NCBI GenBank assembly: GCA_963920665.1
Contig: OY987263.1
Location: forward strand, 29,872,547 to 29,936,546
Reading direction: 5' to 3'
DNA length: 64,000 nt
Source: Straminergon stramineum
Lineage: Eukaryota; Streptophyta; Bryopsida; Hypnales; Calliergonaceae
In this document: piece after piece, positions 46,061-56,533 of the stretch
How positions within the stretch are numbered: the stretch's first letter is position 1
Layout: each line of letters opens with the position of its first letter
Notes under the pieces: model-generated
What the model was told of the DNA's origin: nothing
The model's input: only the letters and a program-made list of their open reading frames with translations
Databases searched by the model: none
Made by a program: the position numbers and the translations under genes

Positions 46061-46182
46061 AGGGAACATCCATAGCCAAGTTTGTAGAAATTCCATAGCC
46101 AAGCTTGTAGAAATTCCATTGCAAAGCTTGTAGAAAATTCCATAGCCAAAACTTGTAGAAAGTCGATAGCCAAGCTTGGAGT
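46061..46182 (+). repeat. 24-bp minisatellite, about five units
   Basis: Head-to-tail units of the form CCATAGCCAAGCTTGTAGAAATT, 23-25 bp each. More diverged units extend leftwards to about 46010. The sequence is directly visible; no function is implied. Confidence 0.75.
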
Positions 46183-47762
46183 GTCTGAAACTGATAGCAG
46201 GCTCTTGCACTTGTCGCCCCTCTGCTCCTCCGATTATAGTGCCGCCGTCCTCGTCCCGCTACGCTGGCCTAGCTGGTGCTGTCACTTCTGCGCCGTTCCG
46301 GGCCCGTTTCCGACCGTCCGTGGGGTGCCTCGTGGCGCTCGCTTTTCGGCGCTGTCAGAAACTTTGGAATTTGTGTATCCCAGTGTCCCCAGCCCTTGCA
46401 GCAGATTGGTCAGAGACGCCCTGCTGATGTGTTTGGGAGTGGAGTTGACGCGACTAGCAGAACTTAGCATTCATCAGCACTAAGTTACTCTTGATGGTGC
46501 GCAAGTGGTGTTGTCTTTAGCATAATAATATCTTTCAGAACACATTGTCTCTGTGTGTGTGTGTGTGCGCGCGCGCGCGTGATCTACTGGTTTTGTGGAT
46601 CTCGGAGACGAGTTTTGTGGTTGCAAGGGTTGGTGGTTCAGGTACAGTGTTAGGATTCGCAATAGTTTTCTTCGTCTCGGGAGGGTGGGGTGTGATGTTT
46701 CGTCCTGGTGGGTAAATCTAGTGTTCGTAATATTTGTGGTGTGGGATTTTCGGCGTTGACTTTAAGTGATTGCTGTGGTCGTGTTCGTTAAAATGGCGAT
46801 GTTGCAATGCGATGTGGAAGTGCTCAAGCTCTCAAAACGGGGACTTTTGCAGATCTGCGTTGCAGTCTGGCGTCGGAAATTGCGTTACCTTCTTTAGAGA
46901 GTCTGCCACTGGACGAGTGTTTGTTTTGGTGTATTGCTGTTTTCGGGTTGGTCTTGGAGTCGCGGTGCCGCTCGAATAGGTCTCAATGTCGGGAAAATCG
47001 TGTAAGCTCTTCAAGGAGCTTCAAACTTGAGCGTGTCCTCTGTTTGTTTTGTACGACAAGTGAGTGTAGTTTGGACTGGGAGCATGAGTATGTACGCTTG
47101 ACTTTCCCGACGACCTTGCCGTGCAGAGCTTTTAGTCACCTCTCTGCTGCTTCGTTATTTCGTTGCTGTGGTTTTTTTGGTCGTGAATTCTCGTTTCTTA
47201 GGCATCTTCGTTTAGTAGGGGAGGCGATGAGAATCAAAATCAGAAACGCTTGTATACAACGTTATCGACGACTCCAGATTTGTACTCTGGACTTGCAATG
47301 CGTGAAAATTTGATGGGGTTTTCGTCAAGTAGTGAATTTTTTTTCCATCGCTATTAGCCACCCCAATTTTGGGAACCCACAATTGCTTCGTGATTTTGTA
47401 AGGAAGGAAATTGTGTTAAATGGAATGAGACCCGGTATGAAGTGTGATTTGCCTCTGGCTGCTTCTTTAAAAGCGAACTGGACAGTATTTTGAGTTTTCT
47501 AAGACTGCATCAGCTCGAAAGTAAGATTGTCCACGTTTTTATACACTCAAATTGGCGTTGAATATTGCGTGTTATTGCTATCTTGCAGGACTCCAAATGC
47601 TACCGTCAGTTACTCGTCGGTTGCAGTAAAAGCTCTAGGAGCTTGAGTTGAGCGACATTTCAGTCTCTAATTCTCCTAACCACAAGAATTGGCGTTCGAA
47701 CAACGATTGCACAAGCTGAGCTTCTCTTCAAGACTTTGAGGAGGCTCTTTAGATCCGTGGGC
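46183..47762. other. upstream region and probable leader of the inositol kinase gene
   Basis: GC-richer than distal intergenic DNA, with several short open frames, including an ATG at 46793 opening a 34-codon ORF. None resembles a known protein. Part of this region is probably transcribed leader, possibly with a leader intron. Confidence 0.35.
46553..46581 (+). repeat. compound (GT)n(GC)n microsatellite
   Basis: A run of GTGTGTGTGT passes directly into CGCGCGCGCG. Alternating purine-pyrimidine DNA of this type is prone to form Z-DNA. Confidence 0.8.
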
Positions 47763-50700
47763 ATGAGGCTCGACAGTAGCAACGCCACGGTGACGATGGC
47801 GTCCCCGGCTTCCGAGAGCCTGTGGGGGGTGGGTCTGTTACAATCACGTGAGAGATCATCGTCACTAGGGTTTCAGGGGAGAATCGGTGACAGAGAAGAG
47901 GGGCGTAGTCGACAACAAGGACGAGAGAAAGACAGGAAAAGGGAGGGTTTCAAGATTTTCAGTAGAGATTTGCGTTCACAACAATCTCCTCCTGTTGCAG
48001 CGCTGACTCCAGCTCCGTCTCCTCCAGCTTTCAGCTTGGCCCCGCCTCCAACTTTCACCGTCGGATATGCTCTCACTTCGAAGAAAACCAAGAGCTTCAT
48101 TCAACCGAAGCTGGAGGAACATGCCAGGTACTGGGTGCAGCATAGCAAAGTAAGAAGAGCTAGTTCCTATTATTAATTTGCCAAACTATTGTAGGCAAAT
48201 GAAAGAGGATTCCAATGGATCAAAGAATGTCTCATATGGATATTATATGCGAAAATTAGAGGGTCAAAGTTTTGTGGGTAGAAACCCTAAAATGTCTCTT
48301 GATCAAAGTAGACTTGGTGTGCATCCTGTTTATGAATAGGTACTGTTAGTGTGAGATTTCAGGGTGGCACGTTTGGGTCACAGGCTTTATCAGTGGCCTA
48401 CTGACCTCCTAAGCTTTTGTAATATTTTAATATTCTCAGAGAACCATTAGTGATGTACCTTGTCTGGGATGTTTTGTTGGGGCAGATTGAAGGGGATCTC
48501 ACTCGTGGCAATAGATTGCAGCGTGCCGCTGACTGAGCAAGGACCCTTTGACGTCCTTCTCCACAAGGTTAGCGGTCTGTCACCCTTGTTTCATGTAGCA
48601 CAGATTTCAATGTATTTGGAACGTGTTTTCCTACCTACTGAGGAACATTCTTTGCTCGTTTATTCCTTGGCTCGGATAGATTGTTGTTCTGATTCATATT
48701 CCAGTGGCAAGGTCCACAGGAAACATTCCTCCTAGGAAACGCAGCCGTGTTTAACCTAACGAATTTTTATCCCATTTAAGACCATTTTCTCTCGTAATCC
48801 GTTGGTAATTTTGGTTTCTTACAAGAACATGGACATTGGTATGTTTGACCGACAGTTCACAGGGAAGGAGTGGCGCCAATCGTTGCAGGTGAGAGTTTAA
48901 AAGATCTGAGGGAGAGCGAAGGGTACCTAGATTAGCTCCCTTTTTCTGCCTAGAATTAGACGTTTTGGAAGGCCAAAGGATGCTCGCTCCTCTGTTGTCA
49001 ATTTTAATGTCTGAAATTTTGAAAAAATAACGAAGTATAAATTCCTCGAGAGGTTTATCACAGTTCAACACTACCGGTAATAGTATGGGTTTTATTCACG
49101 ATTGAGAGCAGAGATATGTTACTATCAGAAAATGGAGAGAGTTGTGAAGGTGATTCTAGCTACACAATATTGTCAGGGTTTGTAAATTTTTTCAATTTTT
49201 TTTCAATTTCAACTTTTTGTTTGCCATGGTCCTTGTGATGTGCCCGAACTGAGATGGCAAGGATCGTGAAGGTCATATGTCTGTAAGGCAGGTTGTCACA
49301 ACTGCATCTTCACTTTTCCGTGCAATTACTGTGGAAGAAGGATCCGTGGTGTTCAATTATTCTCTGGGTTGGAGTACCTCGAAATACTGAAGAGATCTTC
49401 CACAATATGGAGAGTTTGAAATCATGTGAACCACAATCCTTATAATTATCATGGTCCACAGTGATTGCACGGTAATCTATGGTGCAGTGAACAAACGATT
49501 TGGATAGTTTGAACTCTAATGGTATTATAACGGGCAAGTAATTGCACAGAAATGAGTAGTATACTGAACCGACAACAAAGATGGTTTGAACCTTAAATCG
49601 TGTTACAATTGGCAAGGTTTAACGCCGCAATGTTTTTTTATATCATGTTTTTGAGAGGGGAGGTTTTTTCTTCTAGTGTTTTGTCACATTGGGGAGTCTT
49701 CCCACGCTTGCGTGTGGCAGGTTTTGAGACTTTGATGATGCTTGCAGGACTACAAGAGAAAGTATCCGGATGTGGTGGTGCTAGACCCTCCTGAAGCGAT
49801 TTTGCAATTACGGAATCGCCAGTCCATGCTCCAAGATGTGGCTGAGCTAGACATGAGCAGCTCGGGAGGTGAGCTTGAATTGACCCTTTCGCTCCCAGGA
49901 TGGCGTCAAGTTATGGTTGTGAATAGGAATCAATAGAGTAACTTAACTGTGGGCAGACCATTTTTTTCAATCTGTTTTCACCACCTGTTTGCAGGGTACA
50001 AATGAACCAACAAATCCTCAGATACCTCTTCTGATCCTCGGGTAGGTTGTTTGCAGTCTCCAGAGACGCCTTTTAGATCATCTTGCATCTACATGCTTCA
50101 ACCATTTGCATGATTTTTGAGTCTGTGTGGTGGCTGGTTCTCAGGATTTGTTGGAGTTCCCCGACAACTGGTGGTTACTGGCGATGCAACCTCTATTCCT
50201 GCCTCTGTCTCTGCCGCTGGCCTCAAGCTTCCATTAGGTCAGTGTCGTTCCATTTGAAGACTAAACTCTAAACCCTAAACTTCAAACTCTAGTGATTTCA
50301 ACCATTGTTGGCATTCATTTTCACTAGTAGAAAATTCACTCCTCGTATCTGTAACAGAAAATCTAGTCACGGTACAACTTGACAAAACTTCTGTTAGAAT
50401 CTGCCTTAAATGACGTTACAATTGGTAGGGTTTAACACAGCCCTGAGGCTTTCTGGGAGTTTCTTTTTGTCTGGGGCTATCAGCGAGTTAGCATGATTTG
50501 TAACACTTCGTCTATTTGTGTGCAGTGGCGAAGCCATTGGTGTCAGATGGATCTGCGAAGGCACATGAAATGTCTTTGGCGTACGACAAGTCCTGTTTGA
50601 ACCAATTGAATCCACCTCTAATGTTGCAAGAGTTTGTTAACCATGGTAAACCGGCTCTTCCCTTCATTGTGGCTTTATTCTCATTCAGTTGATTGGACTT

Positions 50701-52347
50701 TGTAAAATGTCAAATCATACGAGAGGCTACTTGAGTACCAGAAATATTTGTCGCACTTTTGATCCCATGCCTGAGAAAGCAGAACAATTCAATGTTTCAA
50801 GAAATTTTGTGTTCTTGGTAATGACCATTGGGCGGACCCGGTCAAGCGGCGGGTGTGAACTATGCCCATTTTTTATAACGAAGTTTTCGTCAAGGAGAGA
50901 TTATGAACATCATTTAAGAACTTTGTAGACAATCTTTTGGACCCTGTGACATTTTTGTGTGAAGTGGATGCGTTTAATTGTGTGGTTCACCCTAGAATTT
51001 CGGCTAGAGAGCATAATATCTCCTTCATGGGAATTTACATACTACACAATCTCAGATGGATCTATTTGGGATGATCTTGAATTTTAGTGTTTGCACTTCT
51101 GACAAATTGTGTTATTGCAGGGGGGGTACTGTTCAAAACCTACGTAGTCGGGGATCATGTCAGGGTAGTACGGAGGTTTTCCTTGCCGGATGTGCATGAA
51201 GGGGAGACATTTAGGAATGGCGTAATGCCTTTCCCAAGAGTATCCTGTGCATCTGAATCTGCTGAGAATGCTGATTTGGATCCTCAAGCAGCTGGTATGT
51301 TTGTTTCTCACTCTCCTAAATTTCTCTTTGAATATTCACTATCTTTATATTAGATTCAAAAACCGCCCTCCCAAACACGTGGCTGCATCAAAAATTTGCC
51401 GAAGTCTGTAACATCAATCAACGCAGTTTTGTTAGAAAGTGCATATGAGTAGTGGTACAACGGGCAGGTTTTAATGCCGCTACATTTTTGGAAGGAGTTT
51501 TCTTCAAGAATTTCTTGGTGAATAAAGAACCATGAATTTGCTATTGCCATCCAAATTTTGATGTTAATTGCATTGTTTGCACAGCCTTGCCACCCCGCCG
51601 GCTCCTAGAAAGCCTTTCCAAAGAGCTTCGCCAGAGGCTGGTAAATTCTCTATACCTCTATAATTTTTGTCCTTGTCAAGGATCTATATCACTTACGAAA
51701 CCTGTATGCAAAGCATTTCTGTCCCTTCTTAAAACCAAGCGATCTCCAAATTGGTCTTCACTTTCTAAGCTGAATGTGAAGACACTTCGCACTTGACGTT
51801 GATGGCCATATTTCATATTGATGTTTTTCAGCTTACAACTATTGAATTAGTGGAGATGCTGCCACGTTGGGCAATGGTACAATCTGAAACCTCTAATTTT
51901 TAAAACTCGTGGTGGATTTGATCAGGGTCTTCAACTATTTAATATGGATATCATTCGAGAAGGCGGAGCTGGTAACCGATATTATGTCATTGATATCAAT
52001 TACTTCCCAGGTATTATTTCGTTCTTAATGTTTGTCGATTGAGACTACGTAAACACTACGGTAGTCATTCTTTGATATGTAGCTTTCTGTATTTCTCAAT
52101 CTCAAGTCTCATTCTAAAATCTGAAGACCTTGTTTTTATTGCTGTTGCTCTAGATTTCATGTGTCAAGTCTGCTTAGAACTTGAAGCAAACTGATATTCC
52201 AAGCTAACCTATTGATACGATTATTTGTTACATTCTACAGGGTTAGGGAAAATGCCTGATTTTGAAGAAGTCTTTACAGATTTCTTATCTGATTTGGCGT
52301 TCAATAAAAGTCTGAAGACAAGAGTCGAGCCTTCTGATGTTCGCTGA
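47763..52347 (+). CDS. ITPK: inositol-tetrakisphosphate 1-kinase (ITPK, ATP-grasp), ten exons
   Basis: It phosphorylates inositol polyphosphates (inositol 1,3,4-trisphosphate 5/6-kinase type) in phytate and pyrophosphate-inositol synthesis. My model has exons at 47763-48127, 48486-48567, 48856-48888, 49748-49868, 50145-50237, 50526-50645, 51121-51294, 51585-51640, 51926-52010 and 52241-52347. All are GT-AG, and the sum of 1236 nt gives 411 aa. The third exon is a 33-nt microexon. The core starts at residue 100 ([13 protein letters not shown]) and runs through [55 protein letters not shown] and the metal-binding [10 protein letters not shown] near the C-terminus. Residues 1-99 are a basic, Arg/Gln- then Pro-rich extension that most ITPKs lack. 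It could be a targeting or regulatory tail; a later start at 47796 would shorten it by only 11 residues. No intron breaks the frame. Confidence 0.93.
49591..49640 (+). repeat. intronic repeat, copy in ITPK intron 3
   Basis: The block CTTAAATCGTGTTACAATTG then GCAAGGTTTAACGCCGC matches blocks in introns 5 and 7 of the same gene. Confidence 0.5.
50404..50465 (+). repeat. intronic repeat, copy in ITPK intron 5
   Basis: CTTAAATGACGTTACAATTG then GTAGGGTTTAACACAGC, followed by GGAGTTT. It is about 80 percent identical to the intron 3 copy over the first 40 bp. Confidence 0.5.
51450..51505 (+). repeat. intronic repeat, copy in ITPK intron 7
   Basis: GTACAACGGGCAGGTTTTAA then TGCCGCTACA, followed by GGAGTTTTCTTC. 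It is the most diverged of the three copies. Confidence 0.4.
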
Positions 52348-52835
52348 AATCCTGACACGTAGTAGCAGACATTTGGTTCCCCAAGCCTAAATCTTCTCTG
52401 CTTAGGAGTAGTATCGTTTCCTGACGAACATATGGGAAATATAATTTTTTGTACATATTTTCCAGATGTCATCCAAGACTGACAGGAAGTTGTGATACAT
52501 ATTTTTTATGCAATCTTGTCTATTTTAACCTCTAACTTAGGGACCAAGAAGCCTGAATTGGGCTTCATGTTTTTCTTAGAAATTTTGAGTAGTAAATAAT
52601 CTGGAGACTCTTCTTTAATGCGATTTCTTCTATTTTGTCGCTTGTCTGAATGTTCTTCAGCTATTCTGGTGGTATTGAATTTGGTAACTCAGTGCCTTAT
52701 GAAATGGACTTTTACGATCACAATATGATAAGTTTTTTATTGGTCATTTTTGAACGAAGAATGCTTTTGTCCTTTAGGGCTTATGGTCAAGTTATGTCAG
52801 AAATGTTGCATGCTAATATTTCCAGTCTACTTAGT
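52348..52835. other. 3-prime flank of the inositol kinase gene
   Basis: It contains the probable 3-prime UTR. No second gene is seen. Confidence 0.35.
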
Positions 52836-52837
52836 TA

Positions 52838-52934
52838 CTCCCTCTTGTTTTTAAATAATATGGAGTACCGGTGTTTCCGTTGTTTTTGAAAATTATCGGT
52901 GATTCCTTCCGACAATTTTCAAGAACAGAGGGAG
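52838..52934. mobile_element. Stowaway-like MITE, 97 bp
   Basis: The inverted ends CTCCCTC and GAGGGAG are flanked by TA on both sides (52836-52837 and 52935-52936). This is the Tc1/mariner target and the plant Stowaway terminus. A second inner hairpin GAAAATTATCGG / CCGACAATTTTC lies within. It is unusually short. Confidence 0.75.
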
Positions 52935-53120
52935 TATATCTAAATAATTGCTTAGAGAAATCAATGGTCTATGCACAACTTTTGTTGAAGGTATCCCTCT
53001 TATAGAAGTAGTTGCAATGATATGACTTTGTTTGAGATTGGCCAATACAAGGTAACAACGTCTAATATTGTTTGAATATGGATTTGGCATGGTTCCTATT
53101 CTTGAATTGCAAAAGTTTAA

Positions 53121-54241
53121 CCCTTAAAGTTTTAAGACCATTTTTTTTTGTCACAAAATGCTTTAAATTGTCATTTCTAGTATAAAGAGCAAAAAACTTT
53201 TATAATGGCTTTCTTTGCATATCTAAAATTGTAGGATCTTGCAATAGACTAGTGTGAGAATGTATGGAAGAATCTTGTAGTAGACTAACGATTTTTTCTT
53301 CATTTCCACATATGTAGGAAGTCAAACAACTTTCCTAAAAGCTGAAATTTTCTCTAATGTTAGAAGAAAAAATTGAAGCATTAACAATTTCAAAAATGGA
53401 ATTGAAAGAGACCAACTGAGAGCATCACCACTTGTCTGCTCAAATCGTGACTTGGCTTGCAAAATAAGGGCCATCTAATTTGCAAGTTGGACCAGCTCAC
53501 CCGAAGCCTGCTACAAGTTCCCAAATTTGGACCGCTTTGCAAGGTCCATCCAATGAGCTATAGCACTAAAAGTCCATGTTTTTGTGGAAAGTGCAGGAGC
53601 TCTTGTCTCATGCAGTTTGCAAGCCAGTTTGCAAGCCAAGCTTTGGCTTGCAAAACCCCCCCATCTTGTAAGCCACCTGAGGAATTTGGCCCAGCCTCTT
53701 AACAAGTTCATCCATTTTGCAAGACGGGTGGGGCAATTTAGCAAGCCACCTTGAACAAGTCATCCGTTTTGCAAGATGGGTGGGATGCTCATAATTCCAA
53801 AGAAAGGAATTGTTCTATCAAGCAAATTCAAACCTAAGAATTTCACTTGAAAAATTGTGAAAAATTGGGTTAAGAAATGGATCCAATACATTATTTCTCA
53901 AGGAGATACTCTATTTGTATGCATAGCAAGATGCTTCATAAACTTTCACATTACACATCCAAAAAGAATGAATAAAAAATATGGATAATAAACTAATTAA
54001 AAAATAATTTTTTCCAATTTTTTTGCCTATCATCAACTATTTTTTGGCTTAGGTGGCATAGCATTTGCTCCAAGACCAATTGGAATCATAATTATATTAC
54101 TAGAAAGCTAATTTTTTTTCCTTATCTTGAAAAAATGTTTTCATTGATCCCTGCAAAAATCATGCCTAAATTTGAGATAACTGGAACTTGCCCAAACCTT
54201 CAAGTGTCTCCCAAGGAAACAATTCAGACTTACTTTAGAAG
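53121..54241 (+). mobile_element. TTAA-flanked element (copy E), with nested GC-rich insert
   Basis: TTAA flanks it at 53117-53120 and 54242-54245. The left end is CCCTTAAAG and the right end ACTTTAGAAG. Its interior shares AAATTGTCATTTCTA, TAGGATCTTG and ACTAGTGTGAGAATGT with copies C and D. Without the 371-bp insert it measures about 750 bp, so it carries internal deletions relative to the 924-934-bp copies. Confidence 0.6.
53420..53790. mobile_element. GC-rich GAGCATC-ended element, 371 bp, nested in a TTAA element
   Basis: Ends are GAGCATCACCAC and GGTGGGATGCTC. The interior is built from repeated TTTGCAAG, GCAAGCC and GATGGGTGG words, including a GCAAGCCAA / TTGGCTTGC hairpin near 53630-53651. 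The same end type occurs at 25610-26058. It falls between sequence blocks that are adjacent in related TTAA elements, so it is a true insertion. Confidence 0.55.
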
Positions 54242-54245
54242 TTAA

Positions 54246-54673
54246 ATCTTATGGTTTTTAGAAAAGTGAACATTTGTTGTTGTTTTTCAATCTAATTTTG
54301 AATAGAGGTGCCTTCAAAGAAAATTTTAAGCCAATGAGGGGTTTGAAAATTGAGAAGACTAATGAATGTAACCTTAATATTTCTAGTTCAAGGGAGAGAT
54401 TGGTGTTGACAATACTTTTGTTCTTTATAGCAAAAATGCACAAAACTTGAGTTCTCTCGGATTTTAGACAAGCCCATCGAGAGTAGTGGACTTGACTAGT
54501 ATTCTAGAAACTTTTTGACTTATAAACCTTTGGCCAACTATTTAAAAAGCCCTCAAATTATGAACTATTCCAATTTAGAAAATATACAAAAACTATTTAT
54601 TAACCATGATTTCTACATCCATTAACTTCACACTACCTCCAAAGCCTAGCCTTTCAAAGACATGTTGTGGAAC
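54246..54673. other. AT-rich intergenic DNA
   Basis: Nothing is recognised. Confidence 0.4.
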
Positions 54674-54677
54674 TTAA

Positions 54678-55601
54678 CCCCTAAAGGTTTTTGACTATGT
54701 TTTCACCAAAAAAGCTTCCAAATTGCCATTTCTATGACAAGAACCAAATTTTAGAATAAAATTTTTTTTGGACACATATAACCTTAGGATCTTGTATTAA
54801 GTTGGTTTGAGAACATGTGGAAAAAAATTCATAAATTTTCACCTTGTAGATTGCAAGATATTAGCGTTTGAACCAACAAAAATCCTTTTTTTGTCCCTAT
54901 GAAAAAATAGATAGCGGCTCTTCACAAGGTCTCATTTGTATGAAAAAATGTCCAAAATAGATGTGCATCTTTGAATTCATTTTTTAAGGCAAATTGGCTA
55001 CATGTAGGAAAAAATTCAAATCATTTGGAGTTGTCCAACATGTAGGAAAAACATTGTAAGTAAAAAGAAGTAGATAATGATTCAAAATACTAAATTGTTA
55101 AGACTTTTGTTAAGGTTTTGAAAAATGCCAATACCAATGGTTGTAATTTTGTAATAAACAACCTAAATTTTCTGATTTTATTTTTTTCAAAAATATGGAA
55201 AATTGAATTAATTGAAGGATTTCAAAGTTTATTTTAGAGTAGAGAATTCATAATTGCCTATAAACTAAAACTCCTCATAACTTTCACCTCATTGATCAAA
55301 ATGGAATGTTCAAAGCTTTCCATGTATATATAAATCTAGAAGACCAATTTAAAATTTTTATTTTTGAAAAAACTGATTTTTTCTAATCTACCCAAGCTGC
55401 CCGAAATGGGAAAGAAAGTACATATCTTACAATAACTTTTTACTCATGTAGTCAACAATTATGAAAATTGTTGGGCTTTACAGCTACTCCTTGACCGCAT
55501 GTTGTGTGAAAATTTCAAAGAAAAAAATGGAAAATTTCACTCATCAGTGAGTTGCCCAAATTATCTATAATGCCAAAAAACCATGTTTGAGATTTTAGGG
55601 G
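54678..55601 (+). mobile_element. TTAA-flanked non-autonomous element, 924 bp (copy B)
   Basis: Perfect TTAA lies at 54674-54677 and 55602-55605. The ends are CCCCTAAAGG and TTTTAGGGG. It aligns end to end with the 934-bp copy at 22341 and shares the phrases TTGACTATGTTTTCACC, AGGATCTTGTA and ATTGCAAGATATTAGC. No ORF. Confidence 0.75.
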
Positions 55602-55605
55602 TTAA

Positions 55606-56191
55606 GAATTTTTCCTTACAACATGAGACCACTAGTCTAGCATTTTAAGTGTGAATGCTCAATTGACCTTAAACAAACAATTAAGCTATGGGAGGCTTTT
55701 TCTATATAGCTTTTGAGTGAGGTAGCTACTCAAATTTCCCCAAGATAGATTTTGTTGATACAATAGGGGAAGTCATGATTGAAGGAGTAACTTGCCATAG
55801 GTTTTTGAAGGTTATAACCATCCCTAATGGTGATTGCAAAATAAATTTGTGTTTCACTATTAAGTTAATGCCTAGAATTTTTTGATCAATTCAACTTGTA
55901 GTCAAAAAGTTATTCCTCAAAAGGTGATCTTTTTAGTTTTGGGCAATTTCGGCCACCCATAACAAATAGATCCAATTGGTTTGAAATTCTTTACAGAAAC
56001 TCTCAACAAGATTGTGAATATAATCCCTAAAGTTGGAAGGCATCAAAATACACAATTATGACTTTCAAAACACTAAAAACATTTAAAACACCCTCATTTG
56101 GGCAACATTTAAAACACCATGGTTGAAGTTCTATGTACTACGAATTTTTTTTTAACTTAATCATTTAAAATTATTTTAAAAAAAATTTAGT
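55606..56191. other. AT-rich intergenic DNA
   Basis: No gene. Near 56090-56120 the phrase ACATTTAAAACACC is repeated. Confidence 0.35.
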
Positions 56192-56533
56192 AGACTTTGG
56201 TGGTCATTTTGTCATATTAGAATAACTTTTTTCAAAAAACTTGGAACTAAAAAAAGTTGAAAAACCAAGATAATTTTCATTTCTAAAAATCCATTTGAGA
56301 TTTAGAGCCTCCATTCAAAAGCTATAGACAAAATTTAGAGTAAGATAGCAAGGAATATTTTCTTTGATATTTTCAAACACCCTCTTTGAATTTTGTCTAT
56401 AACTTTTGAATGGAGGCTCCAAATCACAAAAAAGATTTTTGAAGATGAAATTTAGCATGTTTTACCAAATTTTCTTAGTCCAAAGATTTTGGAAAAAAGT
56501 TAATTTACTATGACAAAATGGCCACCAAAGTCT
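56192..56533. mobile_element. long-hairpin foldback element, 342 bp
   Basis: Arms of about 155 bp (56192-56345 and 56378-56533) are imperfect reverse complements around a loop of about 30 bp. The outer end is AGACTTTGGTGG / CCACCAAAGTCT. Well paired inner blocks include AATGGAGGCTC, CAAAATT and TTTGTCTATA. No ORF and no clear target duplication. Confidence 0.65.

Noticed and set aside
45294..46210. ORFs of 131-174 codons on the minus strand
   Set aside because: No recognisable domain; overlapping plus-strand ORFs of similar length and a minisatellite indicate non-coding DNA. Kept only as a possible decayed gene.
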